This document shows, one piece after another, positions 1-6,662 of a stretch of DNA of 10,274 nucleotides. Position 1 is the first letter of the stretch. The number at the start of each line of letters is the position of its first letter. The notes beneath the pieces were generated by a model. That model made no database searches and had not been told where the DNA came from. It saw only the letters and a list, made by a program, of their open reading frames with translations. This stretch comes from Oscillospiraceae bacterium (GTDB taxonomy: Bacteria; Bacillota_A; Clostridia; Oscillospirales; Oscillospiraceae): assembly GCA_024690695.1 (NCBI GenBank), contig JAILOS010000046.1:1-10274 (forward strand), given 5' to 3'. The translations under genes and the position numbers were made by a program.

Positions 1-210
1 TTCCGCCAGCCCCTTCTGGATCTCCGTCTCGGTCTTTTCCATCAGATCGAATACGTCCAGATAGTGCCGGTAAAAGGTGGAGCGGTTGATCCCCGCGCCC
101 GCGCAGATCTCGCCGACCGTGGGCTCCTTCCCCTGCTCGAGGGAAGCGAGGAGCACCTGGCGGATACGGCGGTCAGTGTCCTGACGAAGAGAATTGTTGG
201 CGGTATTCAT
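1..210 (-). CDS. TetR-family transcriptional regulator, N-terminal part (cut by window edge)
   Basis: Translating the minus strand from the ATG at 208-210 gives 70 residues, open to the window edge, starting MNTANNSLRQDTDRRIRQVL. Residues about 30-58 form the TetR helix-turn-helix: TVGEICAGAGINRSTFYRHY is the classic second and third helix (G-I-N-R-S-T-F-Y-R-H-Y). A ribosome binding site GGAGGGAG sits about 6 bases upstream, which fixes the start. TetR proteins are cytoplasmic dimeric repressors whose C-terminal domain binds an effector; that domain lies outside the window, so the effector class is unknown. It lies downstream of and co-oriented with the MATE pump, so it may regulate that pump and could bind the palindrome at 1783-1824 (inference). 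No convincing promoter of its own was found; the 164-base palindromic element lies directly upstream and may have altered its expression. Confidence 0.9.
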   Translation of the reverse strand, partial: MNTANNSLRQDTDRRIRQVLLASLEQGKEPTVGEICAGAGINRSTFYRHYLDVFDLMEKTETEIQKGLAE

Positions 211-239
211 GCAAGCTCCCTCCTCATGCGGCGGTAGTG

Positions 240-403
240 ATACTAAAACCTGATAGAAAGCTTTAGAAAGATTTCCGAGGCAGAATTGTGCCAGACGAGG
301 TGGAGACCGCAGAGCATAATGGAGATATATGGTCAAGGGCTCCAACGAAGGTTGGCGCAATTCTGGCCGGAAAGAATCAAAGATTTCTATTGGGTTTTAG
401 TAT
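240..403. mobile_element. MITE-like imperfect palindrome with TA-flanked terminal inverted repeats
   Basis: The minus strand of 240-264 and the plus strand of 379-403 match at 22 of 25 bases (outer core GGTTTTAGTAT identical; three mismatches). Further inside, 281-293 and 353-365 are again complementary at 12 of 13 bases (CAGAATTGTGCCA against TGGCGCAATTCTG), and weaker pairing continues toward the centre. The whole 164 bases could therefore fold into one long hairpin. Each end carries TA (241-242 and 401-402), as expected for a TA target duplication of the IS630/Tc1-mariner type. There is no coding capacity. The right end covers the MATE stop codon and the left end lies 30 bases before the TetR start. 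Alternatives are a very long bidirectional terminator or a structured RNA; copy number in the genome would decide. Confidence 0.6.
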
Positions 404-1727
404 GTAAGACAAAGATCAGCATGGCCAGCGCCGCCGCGCCGATATCCGTCGCCAGATGCGCGGCCGCGATGCCCGTCAGGCCTAGCAGCCAGTGGAACAG
501 GTACAGCAGCGGGATCAGCAGCAGGCCCTGCCGCAGCAGCGACACGAGGATCGCCGCGCTCGCCTTCTGCGTGGCCTGCAGATAGTTGGTGCTCAAGTAC
601 ACAAAGCCGAGGAAGGGCGCGCCGGCGATCAGCCAGAGGATCAGGCGCTCGCCCAGCTGCGCCACCTGCGCCTCCTTCAAAAACAGGCCGATGACCCAGC
701 GGCGGAAGCCAAAGCACAGCGCGGCGGAGGCGAGGCCCACCAGCGCCGTCAGCAGCGCGGTCTTGCGCAGCGTCTCCTTCAGCCGGTCGAAGTTTTTCGC
801 GCCGTAGGTATAGGCCAACAGCGGCTGCACGCCCATGCAGATGCCCATCTGCACCATGGAGATCAGCATGCTGGACTTGCCCGCCGCGGCCATCGCGGCG
901 ATGGCGTCGGTGCCGTGGGTGGACAGAAGCTGATTGGAAAAGGTGGAGGCAAAGCCGCTGAGCAGGGTGCTGACCGCGTTCGGCACGCCCAGCGCGAGGA
1001 TGCTGCCCAGCACAGCCGCGTCCGCCAGCGCGCGCTTCGGATCGAGCGAGACCACCGTGGCATGGCGGCGGATGTAGACGAGATAGAGCAGAATGGAGAC
1101 GAGGTTGCCCAGCACCGTGGCGACGGCCGCTCCGGCCACGCCCCAGCGGAACACGAGGATAAACAGCGGATCGAGCACGATGTTCGTGACCGTTCCGGCG
1201 AGATAGCCGCGCAGGCCTTCCCGCACGCCTCCTTCGGCGCGGATCAGCGCGGAGACCGTGGTGGAGCTTATCATGAAGACCGTGCCCGGGGCGAGGACGC
1301 GCAGATAGGTCGCCGCGTCGTCCCACATCTCCGGCTGCGTGCCGAGAAAGCGCAGCAGCGGCGAGGAAAAGGCCAGCAGCAGCACGCTGATGAGCGCGCT
1401 GAGCGCGATGCCGGCATAAAAGCAGAGGCTCGCCGTGTTTTTCGCTTTTTCCGTATCCCCCGCGCCGAAGGCCACGGAAATCACCGTCCCGGCGCCGACG
1501 CCCAGCATGGTTCCGAGCGCCATGATGATGGAGAAGACGGGGCTCACGACAGAAATGGCGGCCACCTTCGCCGTGTCGCCAAGCTGGGCGATGAAAAAGG
1601 TGTCGGCCAGATTGTAAAAGATCATGACCAGGATCGAGAGCAGCGAGGGGATCGCCAGCGAAGCGATCGCCTTCCACACCGGCGCCTCCCGGAACAGAGC
1701 TTCGTTTTTTGCGCTTCTTCCGTCCAT
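387..1727 (-). CDS. MATE-family multidrug/cation antiporter
   Basis: This 446-residue polytopic membrane protein matches the usual MATE length (about 440-460) and hydrophobic pattern of about 12 helices. The family exports drugs, dyes or metabolites across the cytoplasmic membrane using a Na+ or H+ gradient. The N-terminal half has the typical first-helix block (IPSLLSILVMIFYNLADTFF, residues 26-45) followed by glycine-rich helices (GVGAGTVISVAFGAG). The second half restarts with the related block GVPNAVSTLLSGFASTFSNQ, the usual internal duplication. The start is set by AAAGGAGGGAGAAGC directly before the ATG. The last few codons and the TAG lie inside the inverted repeat of the MITE-like element, so the present C-terminus (TKTQ) is probably not the ancestral one; no core helix is affected. 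Promoter and palindromic operator are directly upstream. Substrate cannot be told from sequence. Confidence 0.93.
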   Translation of the reverse strand: MDGRSAKNEALFREAPVWKAIASLAIPSLLSILVMIFYNLADTFFIAQLGDTAKVAAISVVSPVFSIIMALGTMLGVGAGTVISVAFGAGDTEKAKNTASLCFYAGIALSALISVLLLAFSSPLLRFLGTQPEMWDDAATYLRVLAPGTVFMISSTTVSALIRAEGGVREGLRGYLAGTVTNIVLDPLFILVFRWGVAGAAVATVLGNLVSILLYLVYIRRHATVVSLDPKRALADAAVLGSILALGVPNAVSTLLSGFASTFSNQLLSTHGTDAIAAMAAAGKSSMLISMVQMGICMGVQPLLAYTYGAKNFDRLKETLRKTALLTALVGLASAALCFGFRRWVIGLFLKEAQVAQLGERLILWLIAGAPFLGFVYLSTNYLQATQKASAAILVSLLRQGLLLIPLLYLFHWLLGLTGIAAAHLATDIGAAALAMLIFVLHTKTQ

Positions 1728-1756
1728 GCTTCTCCCTCCTTTCCGATCCTGCTTCT

Positions 1757-1785
1757 ATTTTATTTTTTACGGAAAAGAAAAGCAA
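1757..1785 (-). promoter_or_regulatory. Sigma-A type promoter of the MATE gene
   Basis: On the minus strand TTGCTT (1780-1785) is followed after exactly 17 bases by TAAAAT (1757-1762), ending about 30 bases before the MATE start codon. The -35 hexamer overlaps the proximal arm of the 16+16 base palindrome by three bases, so a protein bound there would block RNA polymerase. Confidence 0.7.
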
Positions 1786-1824
1786 GCATCAATATTGCGA
1801 TTTTTGTTGCAATATTGATGCTTG
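1783..1824. promoter_or_regulatory. Perfect 16-bp inverted repeat, probable operator of the MATE promoter
   Basis: The arms 1783-1798 (CAAGCATCAATATTGC) and 1809-1824 are perfect reverse complements around a 10-base AT-rich spacer. Each arm contains CAATATTG, itself an 8-base palindrome, so the site could hold two dimers. It overlaps the -35 of the MATE promoter. The downstream TetR gene is the obvious candidate ligand (inference). On the minus strand the repeat is followed by CTTTTCTTTT, so it could also have been a weak terminator of the glycerate kinase remnant, although the stem is unusually AT-rich for this genome. Confidence 0.65.
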
Positions 1825-1846
1825 TTCATAGCAGACGGCGGTGAGT

Positions 1847-1993
1847 CTACGCTTCTTCCGTGTCCAGCAGCGCGATCGCGATATCGTTCACGTTCGTCCC
1901 GGTCGGCCCGGTGACGATCAGGCCGTCGATGGCCTTGAGCGCGTGATACGCGTCGTTGTTCTTCAAAACTGCGTTCAGATCGAAGCCCGCAGC
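1847..1993 (-). pseudogene. C-terminal remnant of MOFRL-type glycerate 2-kinase
   Basis: The minus-strand frame ending at TAG (1847-1849) encodes AAGFDLNAVLKNNDAYHALK followed by a stretch containing LIVTGPTGTNVNDIAIALLD. The NDAYHAL and TGPTGTNVND motifs are the signature of the C-terminal MOFRL domain of glycerate 2-kinase (GlxK/TtuD-like, glycerate to 2-phosphoglycerate). Only about 48 of some 400 or more residues remain. Upstream of about 1985-2000 the frame turns into sequence that reads as another gene on the opposite strand. No start codon or ribosome binding site serves the fragment, so it is dead. Family recognition is from motif memory. Confidence 0.8.
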
Positions 1994-2242
1994 GCGTCGC
2001 CGCAGGTGCCCGACCGCCAGGCGGCCACGATCGCCATCATCCGCAAAAACGCCCGGCGCTTCGAGGCCGGCGAGCCGCTTTTGAATCTGATGAAGCCCTC
2101 CGACGCGGTCTCCGGGACCTCGGCCGGGAGCGGCTGGGCGCGGATGATGAATTCCGGCCTGACGAAAGAGCAGATCGCCGCCATGCCGCCGGACAAGGTT
2201 CTGGGCGAGCGCGGCTGGAGCGATCCGAGCGAGTGGATGTGA
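1991..2242 (+). pseudogene. C-terminal remnant of D-2-hydroxyacid dehydrogenase (hydroxypyruvate/glyoxylate reductase type)
   Basis: The plus-strand frame ending at TGA (2240-2242) encodes SPQVPDRQAATIAIIRKNARRFEAGEPLLNL and a longer tail ending GERGWSDPSEWM. The string PDRQ followed by a helix and RRFxAGEPLLN is the typical C-terminal helix and tail of NAD-dependent D-2-hydroxyacid dehydrogenases. The Rossmann fold and the catalytic Arg, Glu and His are all missing, since only about 83 residues are left. The frame runs open upstream into antisense glycerate kinase sequence, so any ATG there (for example 1841) is spurious. A terminator follows at 2272. The family is fairly secure; the exact substrate is not. 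Confidence 0.72.
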
Positions 2243-2271
2243 GGAGGAAACAGCCTCCGTTTGATAAGCAA

Positions 2272-2317
2272 GCCGCGGGTTTGACCCTTTTTATCGAATC
2301 AAACCCGCGGCGTTTTT
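2272..2317 (+). terminator. Rho-independent terminator after the dehydrogenase remnant
   Basis: The arms GCCGCGGGTTTGA (2272-2284) and TCAAACCCGCGGC (2299-2311) form a perfect 13-bp stem with a 14-base loop, followed by GTTTTTA on the plus strand. It lies 30 bases after the remnant's stop codon and was evidently its terminator. On the minus strand it begins just beyond the aminotransferase stop, but only a weak T-rich stretch follows there. Confidence 0.85.
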
Positions 2318-3485
2318 ACTTTCTCGGCAGGATCTTGCGGTCGATGCTCTCCAAGCGGTTGAGCGCCTCGAGCAGCGTCTCGTCCTTCTTGGCGAAGTGC
2401 AGGCGGACCAGATGGTTCACCGGCTCGCGGAAGAAGCTGGAGCCGGGCACGGCGCCGACGCCGACGTCCCGCGCTAATACTTCGCAGAACTCCAGATCGG
2501 ACTCAAAGCCGTAGCGGGAGATATCCAGCAGCACGTAATAAGCCCCCTGCGGGACGTTGTGCGCGATGCCGATCTCGTCCAGGCCCTTCAGCAGCAGCTC
2601 GCGCTTGTGGGTGTAGAGCTGCAGGAGCTCGTCGTAATAGCTCCCGTCGAAGCGCAGCGCCGGCACGACGGCCTCCTGCAGCGGCGCGGCGGTGCCGACG
2701 GTGAGAAAATCGTGCACCTTCTTCACCGTGTCCGTGATTTCGGGCGGAGCGATAACGTAGCCGATGCGCCAGCCGGTGATCGAATACGTCTTCGACAGCG
2801 AGGAGCAGGAGATCGTGCGCTCCCGCATGCCGGGAAGCGAGGCAAAGTAGACGTGCTCGTGCGGCTTGTAGACGATGTGCTCGTACACCTCGTCGGTGAT
2901 CACGTAGGCGTCGTACTTTTTGGCCAGCGAGGCGATCAGCTCCAGCTCTTCGCGGGTGAACACCTTGCCGCTGGGATTCGAGGGATTGCAGAGGATCAGC
3001 GCCTTCGGGTTCTGACGGAAGGCGGCCTCGAGCTCCTCGGGCCTGAAGTTGAACTCCGGCGGATAGAGCGGCACATAGATCGGCTCCGCGCCGGAAAGGA
3101 TCGTGTCCGCGCCGTAGTTTTCATAGAAGGGCGAAAAGATGATCAGCCTGTCGCCGGGATCGGTGACGGTCATCACCGCGGCCATCATGGCCTCGGTGCT
3201 GCCGCAGGTGATCACGATCTCGCGGTCCGGGTCGATCGGGAAGCCCATGAAGCGGCTCTGCTTCCGGGCCAGCGCGTCGCGCAGGTTTTTCGCGCCCCAG
3301 GTGACGGCGTACTGGTGGTAATCCTCATGGGCGACCTCCTGCAGGCGGCTGAGGATCGCGGCGGGGGGCTCGAAGTCCGGAAAGCCCTGGCTGAGGTTGA
3401 CCGCGCCGTACTGATTGCAGACGCGGGTCATCCGGCGGATGACGGAATCGGTGAAGCCCGCGGTGCGGGCGGAGAGATTTTTCAT
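2316..3485 (-). CDS. PLP-dependent aminotransferase, class I/II (fold type I)
   Basis: The protein has 389 residues from the chosen start MKNLSARTAG. It is a cytoplasmic pyridoxal-phosphate enzyme that moves amino groups between amino acids and 2-oxoacids. Visible motifs, in order: LSQGFPDFEPP (31-41), cofactor phosphate loop CGSTEA (94-99), stacking aromatic Y121, CNPSNPSG with N170 (166-173), ITDEVYEH with D198 and Y201, the Schiff-base lysine K232 in SSLSKTYSITGWRIGY, and carboxylate-binding R361 in VRLHFA. This pattern fits the subgroup that holds aspartate, methionine (YbdL-like) and kynurenine-type aminotransferases; the amino donor cannot be told. An in-frame ATG nine codons upstream (3510-3512) exists, but AAAGGAG lies 9 bases before the Met at 3485 and the promoter -10 lies only about 30 bases upstream. 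It appears monocistronic. Confidence 0.95.
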   Translation of the reverse strand: MKNLSARTAGFTDSVIRRMTRVCNQYGAVNLSQGFPDFEPPAAILSRLQEVAHEDYHQYAVTWGAKNLRDALARKQSRFMGFPIDPDREIVITCGSTEAMMAAVMTVTDPGDRLIIFSPFYENYGADTILSGAEPIYVPLYPPEFNFRPEELEAAFRQNPKALILCNPSNPSGKVFTREELELIASLAKKYDAYVITDEVYEHIVYKPHEHVYFASLPGMRERTISCSSLSKTYSITGWRIGYVIAPPEITDTVKKVHDFLTVGTAAPLQEAVVPALRFDGSYYDELLQLYTHKRELLLKGLDEIGIAHNVPQGAYYVLLDISRYGFESDLEFCEVLARDVGVGAVPGSSFFREPVNHLVRLHFAKKDETLLEALNRLESIDRKILPRK

Positions 3486-3514
3486 GGGACGTCGCTCCTT
3501 TTTGATATACATGC

Positions 3515-3543
3515 AGTATACTCAAAGGCCGTGTCCGCGTCAA
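3515..3543 (-). promoter_or_regulatory. Strong sigma-A promoter of the aminotransferase gene
   Basis: On the minus strand TTGACG (3538-3543) is followed after exactly 17 bases by TATACT (3515-3520), both one mismatch from consensus. The predicted transcript starts about 20-25 bases before the AAAGGAG of the aminotransferase. The promoter fits in the 72 bases between that gene's start and the stop of the gene behind it. Confidence 0.82.
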
Positions 3544-3557
3544 GACAAAGCCGCGGC

Positions 3558-5813
3558 TTATTGCTTTTTCTCGTAAAACAGGCTTCCCTCGATGCGCTCG
3601 ACCTGCACCGGGCGCACCTCGTCGAGCTGAAACAGCGAGAACTGGTGGTCGGTGCTGTCGTCGAGCACGATGAAGATCCGCCGCATGATCTCCAGCGTGC
3701 GCTCCGGCGGAGTCTCCGGCTCAAACTCCACGACCATGGCGCTGGTAGCGCGGGTGGGCGTGACGGTCTTATGAACCAGATAGATGCGCAGGATCTCTTC
3801 GCCGCCGATGTCGAGGATCGCGTTGAGCAGATCCTCCTTCAGCGCTTCCGGCAGGGTCTCGCCGCGCAGATCGTCCGTGCGCCGCAGAACGCCGAGCTCG
3901 CTGTCCTCTTCCTCGTGCCGCCGCTGCAGCGCCGGCGCGCGCTCCTCGAAATGCTTCAGCGCCTCGCGGTCTCCGCTCAGGCGGCAGTAGCCGGCGATCG
4001 TGTTGAGACCGTTGTCGATGTAGTTGCCGTTGCCATCCATCGCGCGGTAGACAAACTGCAGGCCGCGCGCGTCCCACTCATGCAGGAGCCAGCAGCCCTT
4101 GAAAAAGCAGGGATAGTCGATGGACGCCGTGTCCGGCAGCTCCTCGATGGCCCGTTCGCAGAGCGCGAGCGCCTCGCGGAGGCGGCCCCTCACGCGCATG
4201 GCGCTGATGACCTCGCCGTAATCCCGCGGGCGGAGCGGCCGTCCGTCAGCCTCCCAGGCCTCGAGCGTTGCGCGCGCCTCGGTCTGATCGTCCTCGTAGC
4301 GTTTTCGGCTTTCCCCGTCGTCGACCAGCCCCGCCGCGCGCAGGATCTCCTCCCGGCAGGCCGGGGATACCCGATACTCCGCCAGCGCCGGGTTATCAAC
4401 GCCGAGACTCCTGAACTGCTCGCGCAGCGTGGTGCCGCTCCATCCTTCGCCGAGCTGCTCCTTTTCGATCAGCCCGTCCCAGAAGGCCCGGCGGAGCGGC
4501 AGCTCGCGGCGGAAGGCCTCCGGCCGTTCTTCGGCGAGCACATGCAGGAGCTGGTCGTACGTGTCCGTTGGCCGCCGGTCGGCGTTCTCCCGCTCCCAGT
4601 TCCACAGCTCAAAATAACGCGTGCGCAGCCAGGCCGAGGCGGCGGCCGCCGGATCGGTAAGCTGCCGGAGGACCCTCATCGTCGTTTCCGTCGCGCAGAG
4701 AGAGGCGGCGTAGCTGCAGAGCTTGAACTGCAGATCGTATTCCGCGTCCGGATAGCGAAAGATCGCCTGGCTCAGCCAGCCGAGGAAATAGGCGTCGCGC
4801 CCGGTCTGCAGCCAGTGGTAATAGCGGTTTTCCCGTCTGGTACGCCGATCCGCGATCGGCACGAAGGCGTGCAGCAGGAGCTGATACAGCTCTTCCTCCG
4901 TGAGGATCAGCAGCGCGTCGGCGCCCAGGCTTATCAGGCATTCGTCTCCCCTGTCCGCAGCGAGGACCTCGCTGCCGCCGATGACGCACAGCGTCAGCTT
5001 CTCCCGACAGCCGACCGCCTCCGCCGCCCGCTCGCAGAGCGAATAAAGGACGGGAAACGCCGCTTTCTCAAGGCGTCCGCGCACCGGCTGACCGTCCTCC
5101 CAGACCGGCAGCGGAAGCCGCGCCGTCGCCGCGCCGGCAAAGGCGGCAAACAGCCACCAGAGCCAGATCAGGGTCTCCGGCTTGTGCAGCCCGCCGAGCC
5201 AGAAGCTCCCGGCCAGGGCGATGAGCAGCAGCGCCGCGGCGTAGGCCAGGGAGCCGAGACGCAGGCGGCGCAGCAGGCGCAGCTTCTCCTCCACCGTTTC
5301 GGCGGCCTTCTCCCGCTCCGCGAGCAGGAAAGCGTCTCCCTCCTCGGCCCTTCTGCGCTCGAGGCTGCGGCCGCGGGCCCTGGGGAGAAGCAGGTTGAGT
5401 ACGGTGCACAACAGCAGCAGCGCGAGGGCGAGGATCACCGGCGTCCGGTTTTCCGCCGTACCCCGCAGCGCAGCGATGCCCAGCAGCTCCGCCGCATAGC
5501 TCAGCGCAGCGCCGAGCACGAAGAGCAGCGTCGTCCGTCGGCGCTGTCTCTTCTCCGCCGGGCTGAGCTTCGGCCGCTTCGGCGCACGCCCTGAGGCGGC
5601 GTTGAGCTTCCCGACCCGGCCGGCAAAGAAGAACAGCGCCGCCAGAGTCGCAAGCTCCGCCGCCAGAAAGCCCCGGAAAATCCGCCGGTCTCCGTTCGGC
5701 CCGAGGCCGAGGCTCCCGTCGCCCGAAAGCGCCAAAGCGACGCCGATCCATACAAACAGCAGCGCCGCGAAGACAAGCATCAGGATCAGATATATTTTTC
5801 TTTTTTTCTCCAT
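3558..5813 (-). CDS. Large membrane protein with a degenerate M48 metallopeptidase-like domain and helical C-terminal region
   Basis: The protein has 751 residues. Six hydrophobic segments lie near 7-29, 48-64, 95-116, 124-143, 187-206 and 214-231, with Arg/Lys-rich loops between them. Residues about 250-372 follow the layout of an M48 (HtpX/Ste24-type) peptidase: the helix VLYSLCERAAEAVGCREKLT, a strand region, then LTEEELYQLLLHAFVPIADR, then DAEYDLQFKLCSYAASL where active members have a conserved Glu-x-x-x-Asp helix. The zinc motif HExxH is here H315-A-F-V-P319, so the catalytic Glu and the second His are gone and proteolysis is not expected. Residues 400-680 are mostly short amphipathic helices that suggest TPR-like repeats (for example RGRLREALALCERAIEELPD), and 680-751 are mixed strand and helix. 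The ribosome binding site is weak (GGAG, 14 bases upstream) and no clear promoter was seen. The M48 link is inference from motif layout. Confidence 0.85.
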   Translation of the reverse strand: MEKKRKIYLILMLVFAALLFVWIGVALALSGDGSLGLGPNGDRRIFRGFLAAELATLAALFFFAGRVGKLNAASGRAPKRPKLSPAEKRQRRRTTLLFVLGAALSYAAELLGIAALRGTAENRTPVILALALLLLCTVLNLLLPRARGRSLERRRAEEGDAFLLAEREKAAETVEEKLRLLRRLRLGSLAYAAALLLIALAGSFWLGGLHKPETLIWLWWLFAAFAGAATARLPLPVWEDGQPVRGRLEKAAFPVLYSLCERAAEAVGCREKLTLCVIGGSEVLAADRGDECLISLGADALLILTEEELYQLLLHAFVPIADRRTRRENRYYHWLQTGRDAYFLGWLSQAIFRYPDAEYDLQFKLCSYAASLCATETTMRVLRQLTDPAAAASAWLRTRYFELWNWERENADRRPTDTYDQLLHVLAEERPEAFRRELPLRRAFWDGLIEKEQLGEGWSGTTLREQFRSLGVDNPALAEYRVSPACREEILRAAGLVDDGESRKRYEDDQTEARATLEAWEADGRPLRPRDYGEVISAMRVRGRLREALALCERAIEELPDTASIDYPCFFKGCWLLHEWDARGLQFVYRAMDGNGNYIDNGLNTIAGYCRLSGDREALKHFEERAPALQRRHEEEDSELGVLRRTDDLRGETLPEALKEDLLNAILDIGGEEILRIYLVHKTVTPTRATSAMVVEFEPETPPERTLEIMRRIFIVLDDSTDHQFSLFQLDEVRPVQVERIEGSLFYEKKQ

Positions 5814-5835
5814 AACGGACTCGCTTTCTCCGTTG

Positions 5836-5877
5836 TCGCCGGAAGACCGGCGAGGCTTTGGCCGGTTCAGGCCGGCC
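5836..5877. other. Two tandem GC-rich hairpins in the divergent intergenic region
   Basis: TCGCCGG (5836-5842) pairs with CCGGCGA (5847-5853) over an AAGA loop, and GGCCGG (5860-5865) pairs with CCGGCC (5872-5877). They lie in the presumed leader of the 751-residue membrane protein (minus strand) and directly before the promoter of the lipoprotein gene (plus strand). A T-run follows on the plus strand, but no plus-strand gene ends here, so a leader structure that lowers translation of the membrane protein is the simpler reading. The weak ribosome binding site of that gene agrees with this. Confidence 0.4.
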
Positions 5878-5881
5878 GGAC

Positions 5882-5910
5882 TTGTTTTTTTCTCCGTTTT
5901 CCTATATAAT
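5882..5910 (+). promoter_or_regulatory. Sigma-A promoter of the BamE-like lipoprotein gene
   Basis: TTGTTT (5882-5887), a 17-base spacer and a perfect TATAAT (5905-5910). The predicted leader is about 60 bases long and ends in AGAGGA before the ATG at 5978. Confidence 0.8.
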
Positions 5911-5977
5911 GCTTGAGAAAACGGCGGGCGGGCCGGAGAGCCGGTTCCCGCGCCGCGGAAAAGAGGAACTGTACCCT

Positions 5978-6541
5978 ATGAAAAAAGCTGTTTCACTTCT
6001 GATGATTCTGGCTCTTCTGCTCGGCTGCGCGGCCTGCGGCAGCCCGAAGACGGGCGATGCGCAAAACGCCGCCGGATCCGGACAGCGCACAGAGGAGGCC
6101 GCGCCGTCCGACGGCCCCGGCGAAAAGGACGCCGCGCTGATCGTCAACGGCAGCGTCGTCACCCCGGACATGGCCGTGGCGGATGTTCTGGCGATCCTCG
6201 GCAGCGAATACAGCTACGAGGAGGCCCCCTCCTGCATCGGCGACGGGCTGGATGGAGCCTACACCTTTGAAAACGCGATCCTCTATACCTACAAGGACGC
6301 ACAGGGCGAGCGCATGACGGAGCTCTCCTTCAGCGGCGGGGACGTAAAGACGGCCGGCGGCATCGCTATCGGCGCTTCCCGCGACGAGGTGGTCGCCCTT
6401 TACGGCGAGCCGACCGGCTCGTTCGGCAAGTCGATCAGCTATGAGCTGGGCGCTGCCGGCGGGCAGAGCGCTTCGCTGTCCTTCCTGATCCGGGACGACG
6501 CGGTGGCCGAAATCTCCGTCTCGTCCGGAGCCCGGAGCTGA
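5978..6541 (+). CDS. Putative lipoprotein with BamE/SmpA-like repeats
   Basis: The protein has 187 residues. The N-terminus MKKAVSLLMILALLLGCAAC is a lipoprotein signal with lipobox LLGC, and cysteine 17 is the likely lipidated residue, so the mature protein is anchored on the outer face of the membrane. A flexible Gly/Ala/Pro/Glu-rich linker covers about 21-50. Residues 128-182 follow the BamE/SmpA pattern: GIAIGASRDEVVALYGEP, then a Tyr-containing strand, then LSFLIRDDAVAEISV. Residues 53-120 look like a diverged first copy (VADVLAILGSEYSYE, then LSFSGG). Gram-positive members of this fold are small secreted proteins of unknown role; BamE itself assembles outer membrane proteins, which does not apply here. 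An upstream in-frame ATG at 5858 lies before the promoter and lacks a signal peptide, so 5978 with AGAGGA is preferred. It is monocistronic, with its own promoter and terminator. Confidence 0.88.
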   Translation: MKKAVSLLMILALLLGCAACGSPKTGDAQNAAGSGQRTEEAAPSDGPGEKDAALIVNGSVVTPDMAVADVLAILGSEYSYEEAPSCIGDGLDGAYTFENAILYTYKDAQGERMTELSFSGGDVKTAGGIAIGASRDEVVALYGEPTGSFGKSISYELGAAGGQSASLSFLIRDDAVAEISVSSGARS

Positions 6542-6557
6542 ACGCGCTTCTTCCTTT

Positions 6558-6611
6558 AAGCAGGACTCCCGGTGTCCTTCGGGCGCCGGGAGTCCTGCTT
6601 TTCGTTTTTTT
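6558..6611 (+). terminator. Strong rho-independent terminator of the lipoprotein gene
   Basis: AAGCAGGACTCCCGG (6558-6572) and its perfect complement (6586-6600) form a 15-bp stem. The stem can extend through two G-U pairs almost to the tip around TTC (6578-6580). TTCG and seven T follow at 6605-6611. It lies 16 bases after the stop codon. The T-run exists only on the plus strand, so the convergent peptidase gene is not clearly served by it. Confidence 0.92.
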
Positions 6612-6662
6612 CGCGGTTTTTCCGTGTTTCGGGGATCGCGCCCGAGGCTGCCGGCGAGCGGC

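Noticed and set aside
257..264. AAAGCTTT palindrome as a TetR operator
   Set aside because: The symmetry stops after eight bases and the site is better explained as part of the inverted repeat of the 164-base element.
492..1844. A 450-codon plus-strand open frame opposite the MATE gene
   Set aside because: It is very rich in Gln, Arg, His and Ala without domain signals, and covers the MATE promoter and operator; a shadow of the transporter.
1841..2242. A complete 133-codon plus-strand gene
   Set aside because: Only the last ~83 codons resemble a protein family (2-hydroxyacid dehydrogenase tail); the first ~50 are antisense to the glycerate kinase tail and have no ribosome binding site.
2559..5594. 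A 1011-codon plus-strand open frame
   Set aside because: It is antisense to the aminotransferase and the 751-residue membrane protein, spans their intergenic promoter, has low-complexity Arg/Gln/Ala-rich sequence and no ribosome binding site. It is an artefact of GC-rich codon use on the opposite strand.
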